A DNA stretch of 7,611 bases from Deinococcus seoulensis (GCF_014648115.1 NZ_BMQM01000061.1:1-7611); one strand, 5' to 3'. Numbered from the stretch's first letter, positions 1-7,293 are shown. A program made the numbers and translations. The notes: generated by a model not told the origin, from the sequence alone.

Positions 1-243
1 GACGCCTTCCATCGTCCGTCCGGCGTGGGGCACCATGACGAAATCAATGGCCAGGAACGCGCCGGACGGCGCGTTCCTGGCGCGACGCTGGAGGTCTTCT
101 GTCGATTCGAAGGAGTCCCGCGCCATCTCCTGGGAGATGGCGCTTTTGCGCAAGGTGCTGTAGGGAACGAGACCGCTGAGGCTGGTGATTCGGTTCAGCT
201 GGGCGGTGATGATGCTTTGCGGTAGGCTGGGTGTGCGAGGCAT
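1..243 (-). CDS. DDE-type IS transposase, N-terminal part (IS4/IS701-like), cut by window edge
   Basis: The complementary strand is open from an ATG at 243 down to position 1, giving 81 codons without a stop. It begins MPRTPSLPQSIITAQLNRIT and ends in the window with FLAIDFVMVPHAGRTMEGV. A hydrophobic strand ending in Asp, followed by a His-Gly-(Arg/Lys) and Met-Glu-Gly-Val motif, matches the first catalytic Asp region (the D of DDE) of RNase-H-fold transposases of the IS4/IS701 kind; the Asp is about residue 67. The other two acidic residues would lie off the left edge. The frame is supported by natural-looking protein composition, while the overlapping minus frame that starts at 256 gives a His/Arg-rich shadow. 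Only a weak ribosome binding site (GAAGTG) lies before the ATG. The gene points away from the tail gene on its right, so its 5' side, and hence one IS end, must lie between 244 and the phage sequence. Exact IS family is not certain from 81 residues. Confidence 0.75.
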   Translation of the reverse strand, partial: MPRTPSLPQSIITAQLNRITSLSGLVPYSTLRKSAISQEMARDSFESTEDLQRRARNAPSGAFLAIDFVMVPHAGRTMEGV

Positions 244-258
244 AGTCACTTCGCATAA

Positions 259-303
259 AGGCCCATGAGACCGGGGAATTTCAAGCCCCTGCCTCGTGGG
301 CCT
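259..303. repeat. Strong hairpin at the IS end, upstream of the transposase
   Basis: Left arm AGGCCCATGAG (259-269) and right arm CTCGTGGGCCT (293-303) pair over 11 positions with one G-T mismatch. An inner GGGG (273-276) pairs with CCCC (286-289), leaving a nine-base loop. In the transposase-sense transcript the structure sits 15 nt upstream of the transposase ATG (243). In some IS elements (IS10 and IS50 are the classic cases) a fold-back structure of this type blocks transposase expression from transcripts entering from outside; that role is only inferred here. There is no T-run on either side that would make it a standard intrinsic terminator. The ATG at 265 that opens the tape measure reading frame lies inside the left arm. 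Confidence 0.55.
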
Positions 304-3300
304 TCGTGCTGGTCGCTGTTCTCTCTCGCGTGGAAACTCTTGCTTGACGAGTCCCGCTTCTGGGCGGACTTCGCCCGCTTGCAGCAGCAGGTGGAGCGCG
401 AAGGCGTGAAGCTGCGCGTGGACGACCGCGCTGCACTGTCCGCTACGGACCGCGTGAAGAAAGATCTGGAAGCCCTGGGCAGCCTGACCGGCCAGCAGGC
501 CAGCGAGCAGGCCCGCGCGGCGAAGGTGCTGGGTGCCCAGTATCAGGCCAGTGCTCATGCAGTCCGGGAGCACAATGCGACGGTTCTCGCAGGGTACCGG
601 AGCCAGACGGCAGCCGGGCAAGCGGAAGCGGCGGCAACTCAGGCGCGTACTGCGCGCATTCGGGAACAACAGGCCCAAATCCGGCTGACCTCCCAGATGG
701 CGACCCAGGCCGCGCGTGACGAGAAGCAGCGCTCGGTGGCCAGCATCACTGCCCTCTCAAACGAGATGGTCGCCAACCGGAACATGTGGCAGTCCCGGCA
801 GCTCAGTGACGATCAGGTGATCGAGGCGCAGCGCCGCATTCACCAGCAGGCGCTGTTGCAGGCCCAGGCGGTCGACCGGACCAGTGACGCGTACCGCCGC
901 CTGACGCAGATTGCCGCGTCGGCCCAGCGGACCATGGACAGCGCCCAGGGCATCAATACGCCCGGCGGGTTCGCGTCCGGGGTGCAGCAGGGCATCTTCT
1001 CGGCGCTGGGGAACCTCGGGCCGTTCGGGCAGCTGGCCGAGCAGCTGGCCGGGATCTACCAGCAGTACCGCGCGGCGCAGGGGGATATGCGGGACGCCGG
1101 GGCGGATGTGGGCCGCGCGGCCGGGGACGGCGTGACCGAGGGCGTGCGGGCGCGTCAGGGTGAGGTGAAGAAGGCGGGCGAGGCGACGGGTGAAGCGGTG
1201 GAGAAGGGCATGAAGGACGCCCTGGACATCCGCAGTCCCAGCCGCGTGCTGCGGCAGGTGGGGATCTGGAGCGCGGACGGCCTGATCGACGGCCTGAAGG
1301 CCCGGTACGCGGAGGCCCTCCAGGCGGGCCGTGCCCTGGCGACGCAGGTGCAGCGGGGCGCGCAGAGCGTGAACCTGGGTGCCTCGTTCGGAATCAGTGG
1401 GGGCACGGGCCTGGGGTTGTTCAGCGGGGTTGGCCGTGCGGCCCAGACGGGCGGGCCGTCCGGTCTGTCCCAGGCGGCCGCCGATACCAAGGAAGCGGTG
1501 GACGCTCTGAGTGAACTCCCGGAAGCGGCCGCCCAGGCGGAACTGGGCGCGGCCGGGGTGGAGATCGCCGCCGAGGGCATGGGCGGCGCGGTGGAGACAG
1601 CGGCCGGGCACGTGCAGGCCCTGAAGGAAGCGCACCAGGAGGCCGACCCGGCCGCCCGCGCGACGGCCGTTGCCGAGGCGGAGAACGCCATTGCCTTTAC
1701 CGCCGTCACGGCCGCCGTGGGCGCCCTCGGGTACGCCCTGGTGACCGGCGCGCAGAAGGCCGCCGAGTACGAGCAGGGCCTCGCGGAGATCAGCCTCCTG
1801 ACCGACCGGCTGCCCAGCCAGTTGGGCCGCGTGGGCCGGGGGATCCTGCAGGTCGGCGCGGACGCCCGCAGGAGTTTCGGGGAACTGAAGGAAGCGTACG
1901 AGGAGATCCTGGGCGCCAGCGTCAAGGGCACCGAGGACGACAGCGCCGCCCTGGCGTTCCTGGCCCGCAGCGCCAACCTCGCCAAGGTCACGCGCGAGGA
2001 AACGAAGGTCGCGGCCGACGCCCTGACCAGCCTGCTCAACGCGTACAGCCAGGACGCCAGTCAGGCGGGTCGGGCCAGTGACCTGCTGTGGGCCAGCATC
2101 AGCGCGGGCAAGGTACGGCTGGGTGAGATTGCCGGGAGTCTCGGCGCGACCGCCGGGCAGGCCGCCGCCCTGAACGTTCCGATGGAGGAACTGCTGGGCG
2201 CCATGGCCCTGCTGACCACGCGCGGCATCCCGGCCAGCACGGCGCTGGAGTACATCCGCAGCGCCCTGTCGAACGTCCAGAAACCCAGTCAGGCGGCGAC
2301 GGACACCGCGAAGGACCTCGGCATCCAGTTCGACGCGGCCGCCCTGAAATCCATGGGCCTCGTGAAGTTCCTGGCTCAACTGGGTCAGGGCGTGGGCGAC
2401 AACAGCGAGGCGCTCGCCACCCTGATCGGGGATGTGGGCGGCCTGCAGGCCGTGCTGGGTCTGCTGAACGGTGGCTTGGAGGACACGGACGGCGTGCTGG
2501 CGCAGGTGACAGGCAGCGCCGGCAGCCTCAACCGGCAGGTCGGGAAGCTCAAGGGCACCGCCGAGGACAGCGTGAACGGCTTCAACGCCGCGTGGGAGCG
2601 GACGCAGATCCTGTTCAGCGGGTCGGTGCTGGGTGCCTTCACGACCGTGCTCGACAAGGGCGTGAACCCGCTGCTGGAGAAACTTGGCGCGCTGAAGAGT
2701 GCGCTGGAGGACGCCGGGAACAACCCGCACGAGATCCGCGCGGTCCTGACCATCGACTGGGCGAAGGACGACGCGACCACCATGGCGTACAAGCTGTTCT
2801 TCAGCGCCGGGCAGGCCGGGAAGGAAGTGAACGAGAACCCGTACGTGCAGATCTTCCGGCGGGTCCTGAGCGGCGAGGTGGCGTTCCGGACGCTGCAGTA
2901 CGCGCAGCGGGAATCGGTGGCGCGCAGCCTTAGTAACGAGATGGTCACGAGCGGACTGATGGAACGCGCCCCCACCCCGGCCGCCCGGATTCAGCAGATC
3001 GAGGAGGTCATGGCGAACTTCGACCATTACCTGGGGGTGATGCAGGCGCACGTCCGCAAGGGCACGGACGCCCTGCTGAAACGGGATCCGCTCGTGCCGA
3101 CCGCGTTGGCCGGAGAGGGACCCCTGCTGCCCGGTCAGGCCCGCACGACCGACGTGACGGGCATGGCGATCGTCGCCGGGGTCGGTATGGCCGGGCGCAC
3201 GCGCGGCACACCCTACGACCAGACGTACGGCCCGAACGGCAGCTGGGGGCGGCACGTAGGTGAGGACTTCTTCGCGCCGGTCGGGACGAAGGTGTACGCG

Positions 3301-6300
3301 CCGTTCAGCGGGTACGCCAGCGTCCGCCAGGACAGGGCGCAGGGGAACATCGTGGACCTGTTCGACGCGGCCGGGCAGCGTCTCAGCATGATCCACCTCG
3401 ACCGGTACGCCGACGGGCTGGTCGAGGCGATCGACAAGGCCGGCGGGAAGCTCCTAGTGAAGCAGGGGCAGTTCCTGGCGACGGTCGGGCAGACCGGCAC
3501 GTCCGCGCACAGGGAACTCGGGGCGAAGAACGCCCACCTGCACCTGCATGCCGTGCGGAACGGGCAGATCGTCGATCCGTTCGGCGTGACCTTTCAGGGC
3601 GTCACGAAGGGCAGCCCGTACGTGGCGGCCACACCCGGTGCGGCCCCCACTCCAGCGAAGACTTTCGATCAGTACGTGCGGGAAGCGCAGCGCCTCACGG
3701 ACGCCGTGACGAAGTACGCGCCGGGCGGCTCCGCGCCGGACGGGGAGCGGTGGCGCACCGCGACGAACCAGCTGAAGAAGTTCCGGGAGGAGAACGAACT
3801 GGCCGCGCAGGCGCTCGAATGGGTGGGCCTGCAGGCCGGGAAGACCGGCCGGGCGACGTCCGAGTACGGGCAGCAGTTCGACCGACTCAAGGGGCAGCTG
3901 GACGTCACCGCCAGCCTGGACAACCTGGGCCGCCCGGCGGCGGAAGTCACGAACCGACTGGAAGCCATCCGCAAGGAGGCGCTGGCCGGTGCGGAGGCCG
4001 AGAAGAAACGGTGGGGTGAAACCGCGAAGTACAAGGCCCTGCTGGACCTCGCAGGGGACGCCACGAAGAAACTGGAACAGGTCCGGGGCCGCCGGGCGGA
4101 ACTCACGCCCCTGCAACGCGAACAGCAGCAGCAGCGGGATGCCGTGGCCCAGCAGCGGATGGAAGCCTCACTGCGAAACGCGGGCCGTGACCGCCTCGAT
4201 CAGATCGTCGCGGGCGGCGTGACGCCCGAGGTCAGTCTCGCCAGGTGGCAGGCGGCGCAGGCGGAGATCAAGCGCCGCCAGGACGCCGCCGAACGGGCCG
4301 ACAGGAAACGCGAGGAGGACGCCAGGAAGGCGGGCGAGAACCGCCTGGCCGCCGAGCGGGCCCTCGCGGACGGCCGCCTCGACGTGGCCCGCCGCAGCGC
4401 CGAGGCGGTCGTGGGCACCTACGACCTGGAGGTCAAGCGGGCCGGGGAGAGTGCTGCCGCCCGCCTCGCCGTGGAGGAACGCCTGGGCGCGGACGTCCTG
4501 GCGGCCCGGAACGTGCAGGCTACGCTGGCCGCCCAGGGGGAGGTCACGCGCCTGCAACGCGAACGGAACGCCGCCGTGAACGCCACGGGCCTGACCCTGC
4601 GCCAGCGGCAAGACCTGTGGGCGCAGTACGGTCAGCGGATCGCCCAGGTGCAGGCCGCGCTGGGTACGACCCTGGCCACACAGGAGGCGGAGGCGGCGCA
4701 GGCCCTGCAGGCCCTTCAGGACCGGGCCTTCAGTGAAGAGAACGCTGGCAAGGCGGAAGCGTACGCGGCCCGGTTGCGGGCCACCATCGCCAGCCTGCCC
4801 GGGCAGACCGGGGAGGGCCTGATCACCCTCTACGGCGAGGCGCGCGCCGCCCGCGACCAGGAACTCCTGAAAGCGGTGTACGACGAGTGGGAACGCCGCC
4901 GCCTGGAGGCTGAAGAGGACGCCCGCGTGGTGGCGCAGATGCAGAGCGAAGCGAACCTGTCTGCCGCGCAGGCCGGAGTAGCCACTGCCGAACAGATGAT
5001 CGGCGAAGGGGACACGGAAGGGGCACTCCAGTTCCTGTCCGACCTGGGCGACGGCTTCCAGACGATGAGCGATCAAGGGGAAGACGCGGTTGACGCGATC
5101 AACCTCGTGATTGACGCGGTCAACCCACTTGCCGGGGCGTCTGCTGTCACCGATGAATTCAACAGCTTCGTGTCTGGCCTGTCCGGCACGATCGACGAAC
5201 AGATCGGGCAGGTGGTGGACCGCCTCGCGGAGGTCACCGATCCGGCCATGCGCGCGAAGTTGCAGGGCCTGCTGAAGGACCTGCGGGCCGACCTTCCGAA
5301 GTACGCCGATCCGTACGCAGCTGGGTATCTGCCCGGCAGCAACGGGTTCGTGTCGACCGGTGACGCCCCGGACCTGAAGGAAGCGGCCCGGGCGCGTGAC
5401 CTGGGGACTCTCCTGAACGAAACCACCGACCCCGCACAGGTGCAGGGCCTGATGGCTGAGGCCGTGGACCTGCTGGCCAGCGAGATGGGCAAGCGACTGC
5501 CGGAGAGCATCCGTACCAGCCTTGAGGAGGGTGTGCAGGGCGCGCAGGGGTACCTGGACGCCCTGAGCCTGATCACCGGGGACGCGGTGGTGGACGGCTG
5601 GGAACGCGGCACGCAGAAAGCCACTGCCTCGCCGGAGAACCGCTTCGTGGAGCTCACCGACCAGCTGTACGCCCTGCGTGATTCCCTGGGAGATCCGCTC
5701 CAGGAGAACGCGATCACGGAAGGCCTGCAGGCGGCCCGTGCGGCCGGGGAACTCACCGAGTCGCAGTTGCAGAGCCTGCTGGAACTGATCCGCCTGATCA
5801 AGGGGGAAGTCACGCCGGACCTGGGACTGGTCGGGCAGCAGGAAGGTGCGTACGAGGACCTCGTCACCCGCGCCGGGGACATCGATCAGGGCGTGACGGT
5901 CGGGAAGACCGACCGGATGGAAGCCGCCCGGCAGATGCGGACCCTGGCCGCCGAGGCGGACCGTTACGCGCAGGCAGCGGAGGCAGCCGGGAACGCGGAA
6001 CTGGCCGCGCAGTTCCGGCAGGCGGCGGGCGCGGCCCGTGAAGCGGCCGGTGCGATCGGCACGCTGATGGACGTGCAGGAGTACGCCGGTCACGTGCAGG
6101 ACCTCGCCGGGGCGTTCAGTGGGCTGGCGGAAGCGACCGGGAACGAGGATCTGGCCGCGAACCTGAACGGCCTGGGGAACCTGGCCGGGAAGGTCGCGGC
6201 GCTGGCGGGGGACATCGCGCGGATCGTGGCGAACCCCGCCGACGTGGGCGCCTGGGTGGGCGCCATCACGAAGATCATGTCCGGAATCGGGGAGGCGCTG

Positions 6301-7071
6301 AACGGGCACCGGAAGGCGTACGAACAGGCCGCGAAGATGCGCGAGGACTTCAACAAGCGTTTCACCCTCCTGAACGGCGACGACTTCGCGAAGACGACCG
6401 TCCGCAGCCGCGGCTGGCTCGCCGACACCTTCGGCGGCGGCCCCGAGGTCAAGCAGGTCGTGGACGACTTCGGCCTGAAGATCGCGCAGGCCATCGAGGG
6501 CGGCGTGCTGGGCGGGATCAAGAACGGACTGAAGCAGGCGCTGACCACCGGCGACTGGACGAGCTTCAGCAACACCTTCCGGGAATCTGCCTACAGCGGC
6601 GTGGTGGACGGGTTGATCGAGGCGGTCTTCAATGACACCCTGAAAGACATCCTGGCCCCCGGCATCAAGGTCCTGACCGACGCGGCGAAGACCCCGGGCG
6701 CGGACGATGACGCGGCGGCCGTGGCGGCCTTCGAGGCCGGGATCTTGGCGGCAGAGCAGTTCCTGACCACCACCGGGCAGGCCCTACAACCCAGCCTGAA
6801 CCGCCTGCGCGGGAATCTGGGCGTCACCCTGGCCGGCAACACGGGCGGGGTGGACACTACGGGCCTGAGCACCCTGCCGGAACCCATTCAGTTCGCGCTG
6901 GCCACGCCCCTCCTCGAAGGCGTGCGGGGACTGAAAGAGGCGGGCAACGTCCTCCTCGAAGGGGCCACGATCATCCGGGACGCAGCCAAGGCCGGGTTCC
7001 GGGTCACTGTGGATGGCCCGGCGACGACTGGAGGCTACCGCAGCACCACGGGAACGCTGGTAGGCAGTTGA
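265..7071 (+). CDS. Giant phage tail tape measure protein with internal M23 peptidase
   Basis: The 2268-codon protein is a tape measure protein: it sets tail length, fills the tail tube, and is ejected to help DNA cross the envelope. Seen in order: an Ala/Gln/Arg-rich coiled-coil region (about 35-230); a Ser-Pro-Ser-Arg motif (324-327) followed by spaced glycines (Gly333, Gly339, Gly343), common in tape measures; a hydrophobic segment (476-496); a TP901-type core (about 485-810); an M23 peptidase (about 983-1103) with His997-x3-Asp1001, His1044 and His1091-Leu-His1093; a long charged Ala/Arg/Gln/Glu helical part (about 1130-1575); then hydrophobic and glycine-rich C-terminal segments (1963-2012, 2079-2093, 2103-2134). 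It is long for the family; lambda gpH has about 850 residues. ATG 265 is the first ATG after the in-frame TAA at 256-258, with a poor ribosome site (AAAGG, three bases away). Codon statistics and the Lys-Leu-Leu-Leu-Asp-Glu-Ser-Arg-Phe segment suggest genuine phage coding begins about 331, with the native first codons lost to the IS. Function is secure; the start is not. Confidence 0.93.
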   Translation: MRPGNFKPLPRGPSCWSLFSLAWKLLLDESRFWADFARLQQQVEREGVKLRVDDRAALSATDRVKKDLEALGSLTGQQASEQARAAKVLGAQYQASAHAVREHNATVLAGYRSQTAAGQAEAAATQARTARIREQQAQIRLTSQMATQAARDEKQRSVASITALSNEMVANRNMWQSRQLSDDQVIEAQRRIHQQALLQAQAVDRTSDAYRRLTQIAASAQRTMDSAQGINTPGGFASGVQQGIFSALGNLGPFGQLAEQLAGIYQQYRAAQGDMRDAGADVGRAAGDGVTEGVRARQGEVKKAGEATGEAVEKGMKDALDIRSPSRVLRQVGIWSADGLIDGLKARYAEALQAGRALATQVQRGAQSVNLGASFGISGGTGLGLFSGVGRAAQTGGPSGLSQAAADTKEAVDALSELPEAAAQAELGAAGVEIAAEGMGGAVETAAGHVQALKEAHQEADPAARATAVAEAENAIAFTAVTAAVGALGYALVTGAQKAAEYEQGLAEISLLTDRLPSQLGRVGRGILQVGADARRSFGELKEAYEEILGASVKGTEDDSAALAFLARSANLAKVTREETKVAADALTSLLNAYSQDASQAGRASDLLWASISAGKVRLGEIAGSLGATAGQAAALNVPMEELLGAMALLTTRGIPASTALEYIRSALSNVQKPSQAATDTAKDLGIQFDAAALKSMGLVKFLAQLGQGVGDNSEALATLIGDVGGLQAVLGLLNGGLEDTDGVLAQVTGSAGSLNRQVGKLKGTAEDSVNGFNAAWERTQILFSGSVLGAFTTVLDKGVNPLLEKLGALKSALEDAGNNPHEIRAVLTIDWAKDDATTMAYKLFFSAGQAGKEVNENPYVQIFRRVLSGEVAFRTLQYAQRESVARSLSNEMVTSGLMERAPTPAARIQQIEEVMANFDHYLGVMQAHVRKGTDALLKRDPLVPTALAGEGPLLPGQARTTDVTGMAIVAGVGMAGRTRGTPYDQTYGPNGSWGRHVGEDFFAPVGTKVYAPFSGYASVRQDRAQGNIVDLFDAAGQRLSMIHLDRYADGLVEAIDKAGGKLLVKQGQFLATVGQTGTSAHRELGAKNAHLHLHAVRNGQIVDPFGVTFQGVTKGSPYVAATPGAAPTPAKTFDQYVREAQRLTDAVTKYAPGGSAPDGERWRTATNQLKKFREENELAAQALEWVGLQAGKTGRATSEYGQQFDRLKGQLDVTASLDNLGRPAAEVTNRLEAIRKEALAGAEAEKKRWGETAKYKALLDLAGDATKKLEQVRGRRAELTPLQREQQQQRDAVAQQRMEASLRNAGRDRLDQIVAGGVTPEVSLARWQAAQAEIKRRQDAAERADRKREEDARKAGENRLAAERALADGRLDVARRSAEAVVGTYDLEVKRAGESAAARLAVEERLGADVLAARNVQATLAAQGEVTRLQRERNAAVNATGLTLRQRQDLWAQYGQRIAQVQAALGTTLATQEAEAAQALQALQDRAFSEENAGKAEAYAARLRATIASLPGQTGEGLITLYGEARAARDQELLKAVYDEWERRRLEAEEDARVVAQMQSEANLSAAQAGVATAEQMIGEGDTEGALQFLSDLGDGFQTMSDQGEDAVDAINLVIDAVNPLAGASAVTDEFNSFVSGLSGTIDEQIGQVVDRLAEVTDPAMRAKLQGLLKDLRADLPKYADPYAAGYLPGSNGFVSTGDAPDLKEAARARDLGTLLNETTDPAQVQGLMAEAVDLLASEMGKRLPESIRTSLEEGVQGAQGYLDALSLITGDAVVDGWERGTQKATASPENRFVELTDQLYALRDSLGDPLQENAITEGLQAARAAGELTESQLQSLLELIRLIKGEVTPDLGLVGQQEGAYEDLVTRAGDIDQGVTVGKTDRMEAARQMRTLAAEADRYAQAAEAAGNAELAAQFRQAAGAAREAAGAIGTLMDVQEYAGHVQDLAGAFSGLAEATGNEDLAANLNGLGNLAGKVAALAGDIARIVANPADVGAWVGAITKIMSGIGEALNGHRKAYEQAAKMREDFNKRFTLLNGDDFAKTTVRSRGWLADTFGGGPEVKQVVDDFGLKIAQAIEGGVLGGIKNGLKQALTTGDWTSFSNTFRESAYSGVVDGLIEAVFNDTLKDILAPGIKVLTDAAKTPGADDDAAAVAAFEAGILAAEQFLTTTGQALQPSLNRLRGNLGVTLAGNTGGVDTTGLSTLPEPIQFALATPLLEGVRGLKEAGNVLLEGATIIRDAAKAGFRVTVDGPATTGGYRSTTGTLVGS
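1696..2706 (+). other. TP901-type tape measure core region
   Basis: Residues about 478-814 of the tape measure run from a hydrophobic Ala/Val-rich segment through Ala-Glu-Tyr-Glu-Gln-Gly-Leu and a series of helices. These carry features typical of the core of many siphovirus tape measures: Thr-x-Glu-Glu-x-Lys-Val-Ala-Ala-Asp-Ala-Leu; Asn-Val-Pro-Met-Glu-Glu-Leu-Leu-Gly-Ala-Met; Thr-Arg-Gly-Ile-Pro-Ala-Ser; and a Leu-Lys-Gly-Thr-Ala-Glu-Asp-Ser segment near the end. This is the main evidence for the tape measure call. Edges are approximate, judged by eye. Confidence 0.8.
3219..3579 (+). other. M23 (lysostaphin-like) peptidase domain within the tape measure
   Basis: Residues about 983-1103 of the tape measure show the M23 pattern in order. 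These are Gly-Arg-His-Val-Gly-Glu-Asp (His997 and Asp1001, zinc ligands), the Ala-Pro-x-Gly-Thr-x-Val-x-Ala-Pro-x-x-Gly strand, Met-Ile-His-Leu (His1044, catalytic), a Gly-Gln-Phe-Leu-Ala-Thr-Val-Gly-Gln-Thr-Gly turn, and His-Leu-His-Leu-His (1091-1095) followed by Ala-Val-Arg-Asn-Gly and Val-Asp-Pro. Alignment to the family consensus makes His1091 the catalytic base and His1093 the third zinc ligand. All expected residues are present, so the domain is probably active. M23 enzymes cut peptide bonds in peptidoglycan; inside a tape measure this would give local wall opening at DNA entry. Confidence 0.88.
5090..5125 (+). repeat. Short tandem repeat and inverted repeat inside the tape measure gene
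   Basis: TTGACGCGATCAACC (5090-5104) recurs as TTGACGCGGTCAACC 21 bases later (5111-5125), 14 of 15 bases identical and in frame, so the protein reads Asp-Ala-Ile-Asn then Asp-Ala-Val-Asn. The first copy, with the preceding G, is also a 6-bp inverted repeat (GGTTGA, 5 bases, TCAACC). Most simply this is a small internal duplication in a helical part of the protein; no regulatory role is shown. Confidence 0.5.
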
Positions 7072-7076
7072 ACGTA

Positions 7077-7105
7077 ATGACGTTATGTATTTACCCGTTT
7101 ATATC
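7077..7105 (+). promoter_or_regulatory. Possible promoter for the small AT-rich gene
   Basis: ATGACG (7077-7082; four of six matches to TTGACA) and TATATC (7100-7105; four of six to TATAAT) are 17 bases apart and sit just upstream of the ribosome binding site at 7116-7120. A short inverted repeat, AACGT-AATG-ACGTT (7071-7084), overlaps the -35 candidate and could be an operator. The stretch is AT-rich, so such matches arise easily by chance. Confidence 0.3.
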
Positions 7106-7115
7106 GCTGATCAGA

Positions 7116-7120
7116 GAGGA
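7116..7120 (+). promoter_or_regulatory. Ribosome binding site that fixes the start of the small membrane protein
   Basis: GAGGA lies seven bases before the ATG at 7128. The in-frame upstream starts, TTG 7068 and ATG 7077, have no comparable site, so 7128 is the preferred start. Confidence 0.7.
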
Positions 7121-7127
7121 CAAGATT

Positions 7128-7259
7128 ATGAAATTTAAAAGGAAGAAGATCATAGTATTCAGGAAGATGTATCGAAATTCTATGTGGAGTCTTGTGTTGG
7201 TCCTAATATTTATTTTTCTATGTCTCTTTCTCTTTCTTATCTTTCCTAATCCGCAGTGA
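7128..7259 (+). CDS. Small basic single-pass membrane protein, AT-rich 'moron'-like gene
   Basis: I do not recognise this 43-residue protein. It starts with a strongly basic stretch (MKFKRKKIIVFRK, then Tyr-Arg) and continues after Trp20 into an almost unbroken run of Leu, Ile, Val and Phe (about residues 20-39), ending Pro-Asn-Pro-Gln. By the positive-inside rule it should be one membrane helix with the N-terminus in the cytoplasm. The coding part is about 32% G+C by my count (42 of 132), against clearly GC-rich neighbours, and it uses ATA, AGG, TTT and CTA codons rare next door. It has a good ribosome binding site, begins 56 bases after the tape measure stop, and is followed by a terminator, possibly with its own promoter. 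A transferred accessory gene is likely. Candidate roles, none proven: superinfection exclusion, small toxin of type I toxin-antitoxin kind, or holin-related peptide. Coding is supported by the ribosome site and the helix, but low-complexity hydrophobic peptides can also arise from T-rich DNA. Confidence 0.62.
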   Translation: MKFKRKKIIVFRKMYRNSMWSLVLVLIFIFLCLFLFLIFPNPQ

Positions 7260-7293
7260 ACTTTTAAAGGATCATCCACAACCTGCAAGTCTT

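Larger units (their letters stand above)
1..335 (-). mobile_element. Partial insertion sequence, transposase-5' end facing the tail gene
   Basis: The transposase fragment at 1-243 needs a terminal inverted repeat upstream of its start, that is to the right of 243. Phage-like codon use in the tape measure frame becomes convincing from about 331-346 (Lys-Leu-Leu-Leu-Asp-Glu-Ser-Arg-Phe onward), whereas the preceding codons give an unconvincing peptide and include a strong hairpin (259-303). The IS tip is therefore placed somewhere between about 303 and 335; the end given here is approximate. The opposite IS end and any target-site duplication are outside the window, so the tip cannot be fixed by inverted-repeat matching. 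Confidence 0.55.

Noticed and set aside
25..225. Plus-strand frame of 66 codons at the left edge
   Set aside because: Shadow of the transposase on the other strand, without a ribosome binding site.
44..256. Minus-strand frame beginning MRSDYASHTQPT
   Set aside because: It overlaps the transposase in another frame, is His/Arg/Pro-rich, and has no family features; the frame starting at 243 gives the transposase motif.
244..335. Shared inverted repeats between the left IS end and the composition break at 7549-7611, which would make them copies of one IS
   Set aside because: Comparing the two stretches in both orientations by eye gave only a few matching bases, no more than expected by chance.
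406..408. GTG at 406 as the true tape measure start, with GGAG at 393-396 and a GTGA overlap with a stop in frame 2
   Set aside because: The spacing is good, but the tape measure frame already has strong coding character from about 331-346 (nearly all G/C third positions, natural protein composition), while frame 2 looks non-coding. It remains possible as a secondary start.
757..3396. 879-codon open frame on the minus strand opposite the tape measure gene
   Set aside because: Its peptide is Arg/His/Leu/Gln/Pro-rich and low in natural-looking segments. Long antisense open frames are expected opposite GC-rich genes with strong G/C third positions, and the plus frame has clear domains across the same bases.
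4168..6309. 713-codon open frame on the minus strand
   Set aside because: Same shadow effect opposite the helical part of the tape measure; no recognisable domain and the composition of an antisense translation.
7068..7259. Longer version of the small membrane protein starting at TTG 7068 or ATG 7077
   Set aside because: No ribosome binding site before either start, whereas ATG 7128 has GAGGA at ideal spacing, and the 20 added residues bring no recognisable feature.
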